64,000 bases of DNA from Pseudodesulfovibrio pelocollis (GTDB taxonomy: Bacteria > Desulfobacterota > Desulfovibrionia > Desulfovibrionales > Desulfovibrionaceae), in NCBI RefSeq assembly GCF_030282845.1, contig NZ_JASTWE010000018.1, positions 1-64,000 on the forward strand, given 5' to 3'. A program made the translations under genes and the position numbers. How positions within the stretch are numbered: the stretch's first letter is position 1; each line of letters starts with the position of its first letter. Shown here piece by piece: positions 33,578 to 43,320 of this stretch. The notes below the pieces were generated by a model. That model did no database searches and was not told where the DNA came from. It saw nothing but the letters and a program-made list of their open reading frames with translations.

Positions 33578-36500
33578 ATGAGCAGCGGCGAAGAACAAAT
33601 AGTCAAGTCAATCCTCCAGAACTTCATCGGCGACAGCATCCCGGAGTACATTCTGGAGAGTGCGCGGGAAGTCGTCGCGGCCAATGGGGTCTCCAAGCTC
33701 GACCTCAAGAAACGCGACCAGTACTGGGACATTGACGGACAGGTGCAGGGAGACGACTTCCAGAATTACACCTCGGAGATCGGCGTCAACCTGAGCGACC
33801 GGAGCGTCAATTTCTATTGCAACTGCCCTGACTCCTTCTCCGGTGTCTGCCGCCATGTGGCGGCCACTGCGGTCAAGCTGCTCAAGTCCCTGAACTCGGA
33901 ATCCGGGGAAAAGGCCCCGATCACGCGCACGGACTGGCGCCAGACCTTCCGCCCATTCTTCGCCACCGAGCTTGAGCCCGAGGCCGGACGGCACTATCTC
34001 ATCTACCGCATATTCCCCGAACTGGGGCGGCTCCAGGTGGCCTTCTTCCGCGCCCGCCAGAACAAGTCGGGCATCTCCCAGGTGCAAAACGAAGTCACCC
34101 TGGCCCAGATCGTGGAAAACCCGGACTGGTGCGACACCTCCCCGGCCCTGCCCGGCGTGGCCGAGCAGATCGGCCACTACCTCGACTACTGGGGCCACCG
34201 GGTCGAGATTCCGGCGGGCCTGCACTCCTGGTTCTTCCGCGCCGTGAAGAACGAATATTACCTCTTCCTACGCGAGACCGACCAGCCGGTGAGCATCGAG
34301 TCCAAGACCATGCAGCTCAAGCTCTCGCCCACCTTGAGCGAGGACGGATTGATGTTCGACATCCTCCTTTCCCGGGAGGACAAGATGCCCTTCTCCATCA
34401 CCAACGAGGAGGAAATCTATTTCTACGGGCGGCTGCCGCTGTGGGTCTATTACAAGAACGCGTTCTACCCGGTGCAAACCGGCCTGGACCCCAAGCTGGT
34501 GCAGGGCATGGTGGAGAAAAAACCCATCGTGCCCCACGCCGATGTGTCCGAGTTTCTCGACCGCGTCTGGACCCGCATCCCGGTCTCGGATCTCTACGGC
34601 CAGGAGGACTTCCTGGAGCGCGTGGGGCCGATATTCCAGGATGCGGAATACAACCCCAAGCTCTTCCTAGACGAGGAGGGGAGCCTGCTGGTGCTCAAGG
34701 TCCAGAACATCTACGAGAACGAGCAGGGCGAATTCATCATGCCCGGTCCCAACCCGGATTTGCAGACCGGCAGTTATCACGCGGAAGGCAAGAGCTACCT
34801 CATCCGCCGCGCCCAGGAGGAGGAGGCCAATCTGCTGGCCGAATTGCAGGACATGAATTTCCAGCCCAGGAGCAACCACATCTGGTTCATGGAGCAGGAG
34901 GAGGCCATCAATTTCCTGCTCGACCACTATCCGCAATTGGTGGAGGCGTACCGCGTCTACGGCGAGCAGAACCTGACCCGCTACAAGGTGCGCACCACCC
35001 AGCCCGTGGTGGTGGCCGAAGTGGAATCGGACGAGGAGGACAAGTGGTTCAACCTCGAACTCTCGGTGGAATACGACGACCAACGCGTGCCCATCGACGT
35101 GATCTGGGAGGCGTGGACCAAGGGCAAGCGCTACGTCCAGCTCAAGGACGGCTCCTACACCAGCCTGCCCGAATCCTGGCTCCAAAAGCTCGGCCACAAG
35201 CTCAAGGCTCTGGGCTTTGACCCGGAAAAGGCGCCCAAGAAGCAGTTCAACCAGTTCGAGGCCCCGGTTCTCGACAAGATACTCGAAGACCTGCCCCAGG
35301 CCCACACCGACGCCTATTTCGTCAAGCTGCGGGAAAAAATAAACAACTTCAGCGAAATCAGGACCGTTGAGCAGCCAAAGAAGCTTCAGGCGACCCTGCG
35401 ACCCTACCAGCTCCAAGGCATGAGCTACCTCAACTTCCTGCGCGAGTACGGGTTCGGCGGCATCCTGGCCGACGAGATGGGCCTGGGCAAGACCATCCAG
35501 ACCCTGTCCTACATCCAGTCTTTGGTGGACTCGGGGATCACCGGGCCGAACCTGATCATCGTCCCCACCTCGGTGCTGCCCAACTGGGAGCGCGAGGCCC
35601 AGAAGTTCGTGCCGGAACTCAAACGGCTGACCATCTACGGAGCCAAGCGCGACGACCTCTTCCAGCACATCAAGGACTCGCATCTGGTCATCACCACCTA
35701 TGCGCTGCTGCGCCGCGACCTGGATGAACTGCTCAAGTACGAATACGCCAGCGTCATTCTCGACGAGGCGCAGAACATCAAGAACCCCAACACCATCACC
35801 GCCCGCTCGGTGCGCAGGCTCGAAGCGGGGCTGCGCGTCTGCCTCTCAGGCACGCCCATCGAAAACAACCTCTTCGAGCTGTGGTCGCTCTTTGAATTTC
35901 TCATGCCCGGCTTCCTCGGGTCCCAGCATTCCTTCCAGCGCGGCATCGTCAAGCCCATCAAGGACGGGGACGAGGAAACGCTCGATTACCTGCGCTCCCG
36001 CGTAAAGCCCTTCATCCTGCGCCGCACCAAATCCGAGGTGGCCAAGGACCTGCCGCCCAAGATCGAGACCACCCACTACTGCGATCTGGTGGATGAGCAG
36101 CGCGACCTCTACAACGCCCTGGCCAAGAAGCTCAAGGATCAGGTGCTGCGCGACGTGGAGGAAAAGGGCATGGCCAAGAGCCAGATGTCCATCCTCGACG
36201 CCCTGCTCAAGCTGCGCCAGATCTGCTGCCACCCGCGCCTGCTCAAGCTCGACATGCCCGGCGTGTCCACCAATCTGCCCTCGGGCAAGTTCGACGCCTT
36301 CAAGGATCTGGTGGTGGACATCATCGAGGGCGGGCACAAAGTGCTGGTCTTCTCCCAGTTCGTGCGCATGCTCCACATCATCCGCAACTGGCTGCAGATC
36401 CGCGAGATTCCCTTCGCCTACCTCGACGGCTCATCCAAGGACCGCTTCGAGCAGGTGGACCGGTTCAACGACAGCCCGGACATCCCCATCTTCCTCATCT

Positions 36501-36787
36501 CGCTCAAGGCGGGCGGCACGGGCCTCAACCTGACCAGCGCCGATTACGTCATCCACTATGACCCGTGGTGGAACCCGGCCGTGGAGAACCAGGCCACGGA
36601 CCGCACCCACCGCATCGGCCAAAAAAGGCAGGTCTTCGCCTACAAGATGATCTGCCAGAACACGGTGGAGGAGCGCATCCTCAAGCTCCAGGAGCAGAAG
36701 AAGGACGTGGCCGAATCCATCATCCCGGGCCAGTCCGCCCTCAAGGGACTGACCCGCGACGACCTTGAAATGCTCTTCGAGATTTGA
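33578..36787 (+). CDS. SNF2-family helicase with N-terminal SWIM zinc finger
   Basis: A 1069-aa protein. A SWIM finger (CNCPDSFSGVCRH, near 84-96) is followed by a long middle region of unknown fold and a SNF2 ATPase: motif I DEMGLGKT, motif II DEAQ in VILDEAQNIKNP, motif III LSGTPIENN, and helicase C motifs including VFSQFVRM, SLKAGGTGLNL and QATDRTHRIGQ. Such enzymes remodel protein-DNA or RNA polymerase complexes. ATG at 33578 has AGAGAG upstream. A possible promoter (TTGCAA 33388-33393, TATAAT 33413-33418, 19-base spacer) lies further upstream. Confidence 0.9.
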   Translation: MSSGEEQIVKSILQNFIGDSIPEYILESAREVVAANGVSKLDLKKRDQYWDIDGQVQGDDFQNYTSEIGVNLSDRSVNFYCNCPDSFSGVCRHVAATAVKLLKSLNSESGEKAPITRTDWRQTFRPFFATELEPEAGRHYLIYRIFPELGRLQVAFFRARQNKSGISQVQNEVTLAQIVENPDWCDTSPALPGVAEQIGHYLDYWGHRVEIPAGLHSWFFRAVKNEYYLFLRETDQPVSIESKTMQLKLSPTLSEDGLMFDILLSREDKMPFSITNEEEIYFYGRLPLWVYYKNAFYPVQTGLDPKLVQGMVEKKPIVPHADVSEFLDRVWTRIPVSDLYGQEDFLERVGPIFQDAEYNPKLFLDEEGSLLVLKVQNIYENEQGEFIMPGPNPDLQTGSYHAEGKSYLIRRAQEEEANLLAELQDMNFQPRSNHIWFMEQEEAINFLLDHYPQLVEAYRVYGEQNLTRYKVRTTQPVVVAEVESDEEDKWFNLELSVEYDDQRVPIDVIWEAWTKGKRYVQLKDGSYTSLPESWLQKLGHKLKALGFDPEKAPKKQFNQFEAPVLDKILEDLPQAHTDAYFVKLREKINNFSEIRTVEQPKKLQATLRPYQLQGMSYLNFLREYGFGGILADEMGLGKTIQTLSYIQSLVDSGITGPNLIIVPTSVLPNWEREAQKFVPELKRLTIYGAKRDDLFQHIKDSHLVITTYALLRRDLDELLKYEYASVILDEAQNIKNPNTITARSVRRLEAGLRVCLSGTPIENNLFELWSLFEFLMPGFLGSQHSFQRGIVKPIKDGDEETLDYLRSRVKPFILRRTKSEVAKDLPPKIETTHYCDLVDEQRDLYNALAKKLKDQVLRDVEEKGMAKSQMSILDALLKLRQICCHPRLLKLDMPGVSTNLPSGKFDAFKDLVVDIIEGGHKVLVFSQFVRMLHIIRNWLQIREIPFAYLDGSSKDRFEQVDRFNDSPDIPIFLISLKAGGTGLNLTSADYVIHYDPWWNPAVENQATDRTHRIGQKRQVFAYKMICQNTVEERILKLQEQKKDVAESIIPGQSALKGLTRDDLEMLFEI

Positions 36788-36914
36788 CGCGCACCTCCAG
36801 CGGCAAAGCAGGAAAGATTCCCGTTTACCGTGCCGCCCTGCTCTGCTACCTCTGTGACCGGGGCGCGGCCCCGGGTCCGCAACGCCGGACACCCACATCG
36901 ACAGGACACGACGC

Positions 36915-37796
36915 ATGCACGCGATGGACAAGCTCTTCAACGGGGTCACCTACGTCTTCGACCCCCTGCACCACTTCTGGGAGAAGGACTCCACCCAGCG
37001 AGCCGTGGGCGGCGGGCTCATCGCCGTCTTCGTCCTCGCCCTGATCACCATCGAGCTGAACCGGCAGGGGCTGCTCACGGGCCGTCTGGCCGAGATGACC
37101 CCCACCAGCCACTACATGGCCATCAACCTGGCCTTCACCCTGGTCCTTGTCCTCGAGGTGGTCAGCCTGATCTTCACCCTGCCCTGCTCCATCTCGAAAT
37201 CCGTGGGCAAGCAGTTCGAGATCCTGGCCCTGATCCTGCTGCGCAGCGCCTTCAAGGGGCTGGCCGATTTTCCCGAGCCTCTGACCATCGTGGGCTATGA
37301 GAAGGAATTGCTGGTCATCCTGGCCGACGGCGGCGGGGCCGTGGTCATCTTCGCCCTGCTCGGGGTCTACAGGATGCTGCGCCAGCGCATGCAGGAAACA
37401 GGCATGGCCGGGCCGACCCTGTTCCGGTTCGTGGCGGCCAAGAAGCTCGTGGCCCTGTTCATCCTGGCCATCTTCATCGGCATGGCCGTGGAAAACTGCC
37501 TGCTCCTGGCCTCGGGCCGGATGCCCCACGCCTTTTTCGAGAAATTCTACACGGTCCTGATCTTCAGCGACATCATGCTGGTGCTCATCGCCCAGCGCTT
37601 CCTGCCCGAGTTTCGCGCCGTCTTCCGTAACTCCGGCTTTGCCCTGGCCACCCTGCTCATCCGCGTGGCCCTGACCGCGCCGCCCTACAACAACGTGCTC
37701 ATCGGCATCGGCGCGGCCGTGTTCGCCTGCGCCCTGACCCTGGTCTACAACACATTCTACTCCACCCCGGTCAAGCGCACCAAGGCCCCCCGCTAA
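36915..37796 (+). CDS. Multi-pass membrane protein of unknown function
   Basis: A 293-aa integral membrane protein with about seven hydrophobic segments (near 33-50, 68-95, 100-115, 135-155, 173-195, 205-225, 240-275) and a basic C-terminal tail. The sequence is not recognised. A charged loop RMLRQRMQETG lies between helices. The start is ATG at 36915; ATG at 36924 is possible. It follows the helicase gene by 127 bases. Confidence 0.75.
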   Translation: MHAMDKLFNGVTYVFDPLHHFWEKDSTQRAVGGGLIAVFVLALITIELNRQGLLTGRLAEMTPTSHYMAINLAFTLVLVLEVVSLIFTLPCSISKSVGKQFEILALILLRSAFKGLADFPEPLTIVGYEKELLVILADGGGAVVIFALLGVYRMLRQRMQETGMAGPTLFRFVAAKKLVALFILAIFIGMAVENCLLLASGRMPHAFFEKFYTVLIFSDIMLVLIAQRFLPEFRAVFRNSGFALATLLIRVALTAPPYNNVLIGIGAAVFACALTLVYNTFYSTPVKRTKAPR

Positions 37797-37814
37797 GCAT
37801 CCCCGCCAGCCACA

Positions 37815-37841
37815 AACAAAAAGGGTGGCCGAAACCACCCT
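37815..37841 (-). terminator. Terminator after ssb
   Basis: A 7-bp stem (37822-37828 with 37835-37841) followed on the minus strand by a T-rich run. It lies 70 bases past the ssb stop and just past the converging membrane-protein gene. Confidence 0.7.
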
Positions 37842-37911
37842 CTTCGTCTCGCGATCCCGTGCCGCCGTGTCAGCAGCGCGGGGGCTTCCCGACACTCGCC
37901 GACACGCCCGG

Positions 37912-38472
37912 TCAGAAGGGCACGTCGTCCATGCCGCTGGCCTCGGAGGGGAAGGCCGGGCCCAGGTCCTCCTCGGGCTCCTGCTTGCGCGTCTGGGGCC
38001 GCTGGCCCTGGCCCGCGCCCTGCTGCTGATATCCGCCCTGCTGCCCCTGCTGGCTGTGCTGCTGGTATCCGCCCTGGCCCTGCTGGTCCTGCTGATAGCC
38101 GCCCTGCTGGCCTCCGGCGTGCTGGCCATCCGGAGCGCGATCAAGCCCCTGCACGTTGTCAGCCACGATCTCGGTCATGTAGCGGTCCTGACCGGTGGTC
38201 TGATCCTGCCACTTGCGGGTCTGCAACTTGCCCTCCACCAGCACCAGCCGCCCCTTGGCCAGATAGTTGCCGCAGAACTCCGCGGTCTGCCTCCAGGCCA
38301 CGATATTGTGCCACTCGGTGCGCTCGACCTTCTGGCCGGTCTGCCGGTCCCGATACCCCTCGTCGGTGGCGATGGAGAATTTGGCCCGGGCCTGTCCGTT
38401 GGGCGTATAGGACAGCTCGGGATCGCGCCCCAGGCGGCCTATGAGGATCACTTTGTTCATACTTCCAGCCAT
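37912..38472 (-). CDS. ssb: Single-stranded DNA-binding protein
   Basis: A 186-aa SSB. The N-terminal OB fold (about 1-112, [14 protein letters not shown] at the start) is followed by a Gln/Gly-rich linker made of imperfect GGYQQ repeats and an acidic tip MDDVPF, which recruits repair and replication partners. ATG at 38472 has AAGGAG upstream; ATG at 38460 is also usable. It ends the minus-strand run that begins at motA. Confidence 0.96.
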   Translation of the reverse strand: MAGSMNKVILIGRLGRDPELSYTPNGQARAKFSIATDEGYRDRQTGQKVERTEWHNIVAWRQTAEFCGNYLAKGRLVLVEGKLQTRKWQDQTTGQDRYMTEIVADNVQGLDRAPDGQHAGGQQGGYQQDQQGQGGYQQHSQQGQQGGYQQQGAGQGQRPQTRKQEPEEDLGPAFPSEASGMDDVPF

Positions 38473-38516
38473 ATCAACTCCTTACATATAAACATTCGCT
38501 TTGGCCTTATCATCTA

Positions 38517-38861
38517 TCAAAAATTGCGGGCAATGTCTTCCAGGGCGTCGAGGCATCCTTCGAGTTCATAGGAGAGGGTGTCCGCCTCTGCGGGCTGGCG
38601 GGCTGCCAGGGCATCCTGAACCTTGAAGCGCAGGGCCTCGGCCTCTTCCGCCCTCTCGCGCAGCGGCTCGCGCTGCTCCTTTGGAATGAGCCCGGCGCGC
38701 ACGGCGTCGAACACGGCCTGGGCCAATTCCATCACCCCCTTGCGCGGGATGGCGTCGCCGCCCTCGCCCCAGACCAGTTTCCACAGGGCGGGCCAGGTCT
38801 TTGCCACCTCGTCCTCGCTGAAGGTCGATGCCGAAACGCGAATCTGCAGTAACTTGCCCAT
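38517..38861 (-). CDS. Conserved-looking small protein, unknown function
   Basis: A 114-aa soluble, largely helical acidic protein with no recognised family. Patterns include TWPALWKLVWGEGGDAIPRKGVMELAQAV and repeated Glu/Ala-rich helices toward the C terminus. It lies between the biotinyl-domain gene and ssb, with short gaps, and has a ribosome site (GGGAGG) before ATG 38861. No function assigned. Confidence 0.65.
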   Translation of the reverse strand: MGKLLQIRVSASTFSEDEVAKTWPALWKLVWGEGGDAIPRKGVMELAQAVFDAVRAGLIPKEQREPLRERAEEAEALRFKVQDALAARQPAEADTLSYELEGCLDALEDIARNF

Positions 38862-38925
38862 GGTCCCTCCCGGGTGCGCGGTTTATGGCCGCAGGCCACC
38901 TTGCGCGGGCCTGCGGCCAAAACGA

Positions 38926-39573
38926 TCATTCCTCTTCCCACTCGCTCTGGATGCGGGCGACCACATCCTGGATGACCGACAGCTGGTCCTCGGGGCAGAC
39001 GCCGATGAGGGGCTCGCCCTCGTCCACGTTGTCGCCCCGGCCGAAATACACGGAATAGATGATGCCTTCCGGGCCTGAGTACGAAAGCGGCGTCTCTCGC
39101 TTCATGCGGGAAACAATCATCAGCTCCATGCCCTCGCGCACCTTGACCGAGCGCTTGCCCGAGACCTTGAGCTTCTGGTCCACCTCGGGCACGAAATAGT
39201 ATTTGGCCCTCTCCGGGGCGCGGAAGAGATACAGCGCCTTCTGCAGGACCAGTTCGATAACCTCCTGGCGGGTCAGGAAGTGCTTGATGGTCACCAGCGG
39301 CTCACCGGCCTCGACGAATTTCCCTTCAAGCTCGGTGCGGATCATCCCGACCTCGCCCTTCTCGGGCGCGTGGATCGGCTTTTTGTTCTTCTCGCGGGTC
39401 AGGTGTCCGAGCAGGGTTCCGGGCTTTTCCTTGTATTCGCCGAAGCGGCCGTGGACACGATCGCCCGCCTTGAGACCGGTGAACTCCACCACCCCGGTGT
39501 GGGGCGCATGGATGACGATTTCGCGATAGGGCGAAGCTTTGACGGTATCGAGTAATTCCTTGATATTCAGCAC
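38926..39573 (-). CDS. Biotinyl-domain protein with non-canonical lysine site
   Basis: A 215-aa protein with two biotinyl/lipoyl-like halves. The second (about 140-195) aligns well with BCCP: the segment LMIVSRMKRE followed by EGEPLIG. Lys158 takes the biotin position, but the motif is RMKR in place of the usual AMKM. The first half (about 18-97) resembles the fold without an MK pair. It ends the carboxylase set and presumably carries biotin between the biotin carboxylase and carboxyltransferase encoded upstream; biotinylation needs proof. Confidence 0.75.
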   Translation of the reverse strand: MLNIKELLDTVKASPYREIVIHAPHTGVVEFTGLKAGDRVHGRFGEYKEKPGTLLGHLTREKNKKPIHAPEKGEVGMIRTELEGKFVEAGEPLVTIKHFLTRQEVIELVLQKALYLFRAPERAKYYFVPEVDQKLKVSGKRSVKVREGMELMIVSRMKRETPLSYSGPEGIIYSVYFGRGDNVDEGEPLIGVCPEDQLSVIQDVVARIQSEWEEE

Positions 39574-39624
39574 GTACTCTTCCTTGATTTCGATTTTGGT
39601 GGCAGGCGCGCCCCGGCGGGCGGG

Positions 39625-41889
39625 CTAGCGATAATAAAGGTTGCGGCCACCCATGGTCAAGAGGGCCTGGTGCAGGTTCTTCCGAACCTCGCGTCGGTCC
39701 CAGATGCCGTGAATATGCCCGCGCGACAGCGCGTGGTAGGCGCTGTGATAGTCCGGGGCCACGGCCATGCCCGTGGTCTCGGCAATGACGCCCGGCCCGG
39801 CAAAGCCGATGTTCGACGAGTGGACCGCGAACTGATAGGGCGAGCAGCCAAGGAAGCTGGCCACCGGCCCGGCATAGGAGTTGGTGTCGTAGAGCACGAG
39901 GTAGAGCCCGCCTCCGTCGATGTAGCGGCGCACCGCGATGGTACAGCGCGGCATCTGGATGACGCCGTTGACGCCCTCCTGGATGCGAATGCCCGCCGTG
40001 CCATGCACATAGGCGATGAAGGGCTGGCGCTTGCGTCCGGCCCGCTCGGCGGCGCGGATGAACTTCTCACCCTCGGCCGCGCCCACGCTGCCCCCGCGAA
40101 ACGGCGCGCACAGCACGGCCACCACGGTCTCGACCCCGTTGATGGCCGTTTCAAAGGTGATGCAGGCGGACTTGAGGCCGGTGCGCTCCTTGGCCTGATC
40201 GAGTTTGGCGTCGAACTGCTCGTAGCCCAGCGGATTCATGGATTCCAGCCGCTGGTTGAACTCCCGGGAACGGTCGTAGTCGAAGACATTGTGGAGATAC
40301 CACGGGTATTCCATGGGAAAATGGTGGCCGCAACTGGGGCAGACCCCGGCGAAATCGCCGTACAGATCGGGCACCCACAGATCCGGGCAGTGGTGGGTGC
40401 GCACCTGGGGACAGGACACGGTCCTGTCTTCCTGGCTGCGCGGGCTGATCCACGCCCACTCGCTGCCCACCAGACAGGCTCCGTCCTCGGGGCAGGAGAG
40501 CCGCGTCAGTCTGTCCCTGACCGCGTCGCCCTTTTTCTGCTGCTCCACATTGGTCACGGGCAGGATGCTGTCCATGATCCGCTTGAGCGGCATGAGCAGC
40601 TTTCGCCGCACGATGTGGGCCTCGGCCCCCAGGTCTTCAAGCATGGCGTCCAGCCGTTTCTTCTGCCGTCCCAGCAGATCGTAGCGCAAAAAGGAATTGG
40701 CCGCCCAGACGGTGCCTCTGGCCGAGGCGGCCATGCGCTTGATCAGCCCGGTGCCGTCCAGGCAGGCGTGGCGGCTCATGGCCCGGAACTTTCGCTGGCG
40801 CAGGTCTACCAGCCGGTTCGAGGCCGAGCTGGAGAGATTCCAGCGCATGAAGACGACCTCGGCATCGCCGACACTGGCACGCACGGCCATGGCCCGGAAC
40901 AGCTTCATGGACCTGACCTCGCTGACAGCCTCGTTGGTGGCCTGGATCAGCTCGCGCCGCAGGTCGCGGAAAAAGTCATAGTGCGTGGGCCGCGCCCCCA
41001 GCGGCGGCTCCTGAAGCACCCGGTCCACATAGCCGTTTTCGAGATTGTCCAGGGCCGTGATGCGCAGCTGGCGGGCGCATTTCTCTATGAGTTCCGGCGT
41101 GGCCCGGCTGTCTGTCCGCAGGCCGCCCTCGATGGCCGCCGCCCCCTCGGGCGAGATGACCGAATAATAGCCATGGGAGAGCATGATCCGCCGGTCGGCA
41201 AGGCCCACTGCCTCGGCCCCGCCGGAGCCGCCTTCGGAAAAGACCGCAACCACCGGTGCCCTGAGGGCGGCCATCTCATAGAGATTCCTGGCGATTTGCT
41301 GAGCCGCGCCGGGCCAGTCCTCCACCGGGTAGGCCCCGGGGGTGAAGACAAAGGTGTGGATCGGGATGTTCTCCGTCTCGGCCACCTTCATGTAGTGCAG
41401 GGCCTTGGCGTTGCCCCAGGGCTTGACCGAGCCGCCGTTGCGATACGCCTCGCCGTGGCCCTTTTCCTGCCCGATGACCATGACCATCTGGTTGACGATC
41501 CGCTCCCCCACCCGCCTGGAGAAATAGGCCCGGGCGATGAGCATGCTCGGGTCGATGTTGAACTCGCCCCGCCCGCCGATTTCGGTATAGTTGTCGTAGA
41601 CGTTTTCCAAGATGTCCTTAAGACAGATGCGCTGCGGGTGGCGCACGATGCGCACCCGGTCCATGGGGGTGAGTTGGGTGTCGAGCTTGCGCTCGGAAAA
41701 GGCGAAGAGGTCTTCGAGCCGGGACAGTTCCTCGGCCTGCACGCCGCCGGGGGTGGCGGCATCGCGATCAAGCACCTCGCCGAGCTTGGCCGTGAGCAGG
41801 CGGATGTGATCGTCCTCCTTGCCCCCGAAAATGTCGCGGATGTAGGCGAGGCGGTCCTTGATGTCCTGGATTCGTCTGTCTGTGTCCAT
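39625..41889 (-). CDS. Fused acyl-CoA carboxylase carboxyltransferase (alpha then beta)
   Basis: A 754-aa protein joining both carboxyltransferase parts. The N-terminal half resembles AccA (IGQEKGHG, SEGGSGGAEAVG). The C-terminal half resembles AccD, with a zinc-finger-like region (CP and CPSCGHH) and then the carboxyltransferase core (FIAYVHGTAGIR). The order alpha-beta is the reverse of that in most fused forms. It follows the biotin carboxylase gene by 2 bases. Acetyl-CoA is the likely substrate for fatty acid synthesis, but another acyl-CoA is possible. Confidence 0.87.
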   Translation of the reverse strand: MDTDRRIQDIKDRLAYIRDIFGGKEDDHIRLLTAKLGEVLDRDAATPGGVQAEELSRLEDLFAFSERKLDTQLTPMDRVRIVRHPQRICLKDILENVYDNYTEIGGRGEFNIDPSMLIARAYFSRRVGERIVNQMVMVIGQEKGHGEAYRNGGSVKPWGNAKALHYMKVAETENIPIHTFVFTPGAYPVEDWPGAAQQIARNLYEMAALRAPVVAVFSEGGSGGAEAVGLADRRIMLSHGYYSVISPEGAAAIEGGLRTDSRATPELIEKCARQLRITALDNLENGYVDRVLQEPPLGARPTHYDFFRDLRRELIQATNEAVSEVRSMKLFRAMAVRASVGDAEVVFMRWNLSSSASNRLVDLRQRKFRAMSRHACLDGTGLIKRMAASARGTVWAANSFLRYDLLGRQKKRLDAMLEDLGAEAHIVRRKLLMPLKRIMDSILPVTNVEQQKKGDAVRDRLTRLSCPEDGACLVGSEWAWISPRSQEDRTVSCPQVRTHHCPDLWVPDLYGDFAGVCPSCGHHFPMEYPWYLHNVFDYDRSREFNQRLESMNPLGYEQFDAKLDQAKERTGLKSACITFETAINGVETVVAVLCAPFRGGSVGAAEGEKFIRAAERAGRKRQPFIAYVHGTAGIRIQEGVNGVIQMPRCTIAVRRYIDGGGLYLVLYDTNSYAGPVASFLGCSPYQFAVHSSNIGFAGPGVIAETTGMAVAPDYHSAYHALSRGHIHGIWDRREVRKNLHQALLTMGGRNLYYR

Positions 41890-41891
41890 GG

Positions 41892-43310
41892 TCAGAACTC
41901 CAGGATTTCACCGGTCATTCCGGCAAGATACCGGATATTTGTGTAAAACGCGCCCTCCCTGCCCGAGACCGTGCCCTCAAGAACCAGCTCGTCGAGAAAG
42001 CGCAGGCCGCGCGCCTTGGCCTCGTCAAGGTCGGTGCCCCAGACAATGGCCAGGGCGAGGTTGGGGTCGTACTCCATGGGAATGTCGTAAGGCGCGTCCG
42101 GCGGCACCTGGGTGAAGACCCGGAGCCAGTCGTGCTCCTGCCAGGAAAGACGGGTGACAGTCCCGGCGCAGGGGGTGAAGCGGTTGTCGGTGTTCTCGGC
42201 CACGATGCGGTACTCGATGCCGACCCCCTCAAAGGCGATGTCTTCCTGGGAATAGCCCAGGGACTGGCCAAGGGCGAGGCGTATCTGCTCGGTGATGATG
42301 TCCACGGGCTGGCCCTTCACACGCGAGATCACGGCCGAGACACCGTTTTCCACCTGGATGCGCGTATTGACCTCCATGAGGAAGGGCTCGCCCCTAGGGG
42401 TGACGATCCACTCCCAGGTGCCCACGTTGTCGTACCCGGCCTCCCGGGCCATGGCCAGGGAGTAGTCGGTGATGTCGGCCAGGGTCCTGGCCGCGTCAAA
42501 GGTGTAGGGCACGACCCCGGGCGCGAAACCGGGGGCCACCTCCACCCTCTTCTGCTTGCCCGTGCTCTGGATGGAACAGTTGCGCGTGCCGAAATGGACG
42601 TGGTTCCTGCCGCCGCGCTCGGAGACCACCTGCACCTCCAGGTGGTTGAAATCAAAGATGCGCTGCTCGATGAGCACGCCCTCGTCGCCGAAATTGCGCT
42701 TGGCGTAATTGCGGATGCGCCGGAACACGGAGCGGAACTCGTCGAAGCTGCCCACCTCCTCAATGCCCATGCCCCCGCCGCCCGCCGAGGCCTTGACCAT
42801 GATCACACCGTCGATGATGCCCTGAGTCGCCTGGAACTCGAAGAGGCTGGCCGCTATCTCGTCGGCCTCCATCTCGCTGTACACCGGCCTGTCCGAACCG
42901 GGCACGGTGGGCACGTCCAGGCTGCGGGCGATGCGCTTGGTGTTGATCTTGTCGCCCAGGTCGCGGATGACCCACCACGACGGGCCGATGAACTCCATGG
43001 GCCGGTCACGGCGCACCACCCGGCGGGCGAAGCGGAAATCCTCGGCAAAGAAGCCGTAGCCCGGATGCACGGCCGTGGCTTTGGCCGCATCGGCCACGGC
43101 GAACAGCTCGTTGGCGTCGAGGTAGGAGTGGATGCGATAGACGGCTCCCTCGCCGCCCAGTTCCCGGGCCAGCCTGACGTGGCCGCTGTGGACATCCTCA
43201 GGCGTGTGGACGCAGACAAAGTCGAGGCCGAGCCCCACGCAGGCCCGCATGACCCGCATGGCGATCTCGCCCCGGTTGGCGATAAGAACCTTGTGCCCGG
43301 TTCCAGACAT
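41892..43310 (-). CDS. Biotin carboxylase subunit
   Basis: A 472-aa ATP-grasp biotin carboxylase. Starts MSGTGHKVLIANRGEIA; the Gly-rich ATP loop KASAGGGGMGIEE and the RNCSIQ segment are visible. It is less like E. coli AccC than usual, with an altered N-terminal domain. Start ATG at 43310; the longer reading from 43559 runs back into pilZ and is rejected. It follows the pilZ gene by 10 bases and precedes the fused carboxyltransferase. Confidence 0.9.
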   Translation of the reverse strand: MSGTGHKVLIANRGEIAMRVMRACVGLGLDFVCVHTPEDVHSGHVRLARELGGEGAVYRIHSYLDANELFAVADAAKATAVHPGYGFFAEDFRFARRVVRRDRPMEFIGPSWWVIRDLGDKINTKRIARSLDVPTVPGSDRPVYSEMEADEIAASLFEFQATQGIIDGVIMVKASAGGGGMGIEEVGSFDEFRSVFRRIRNYAKRNFGDEGVLIEQRIFDFNHLEVQVVSERGGRNHVHFGTRNCSIQSTGKQKRVEVAPGFAPGVVPYTFDAARTLADITDYSLAMAREAGYDNVGTWEWIVTPRGEPFLMEVNTRIQVENGVSAVISRVKGQPVDIITEQIRLALGQSLGYSQEDIAFEGVGIEYRIVAENTDNRFTPCAGTVTRLSWQEHDWLRVFTQVPPDAPYDIPMEYDPNLALAIVWGTDLDEAKARGLRFLDELVLEGTVSGREGAFYTNIRYLAGMTGEILEF

Positions 43311-43320
43311 AGGCGACCGG

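Noticed and set aside
37990-38140. Short tandem repeats in ssb as a possible repeat array
   Set aside because: They code for the usual flexible Gln/Gly linker of SSB and are imperfect.
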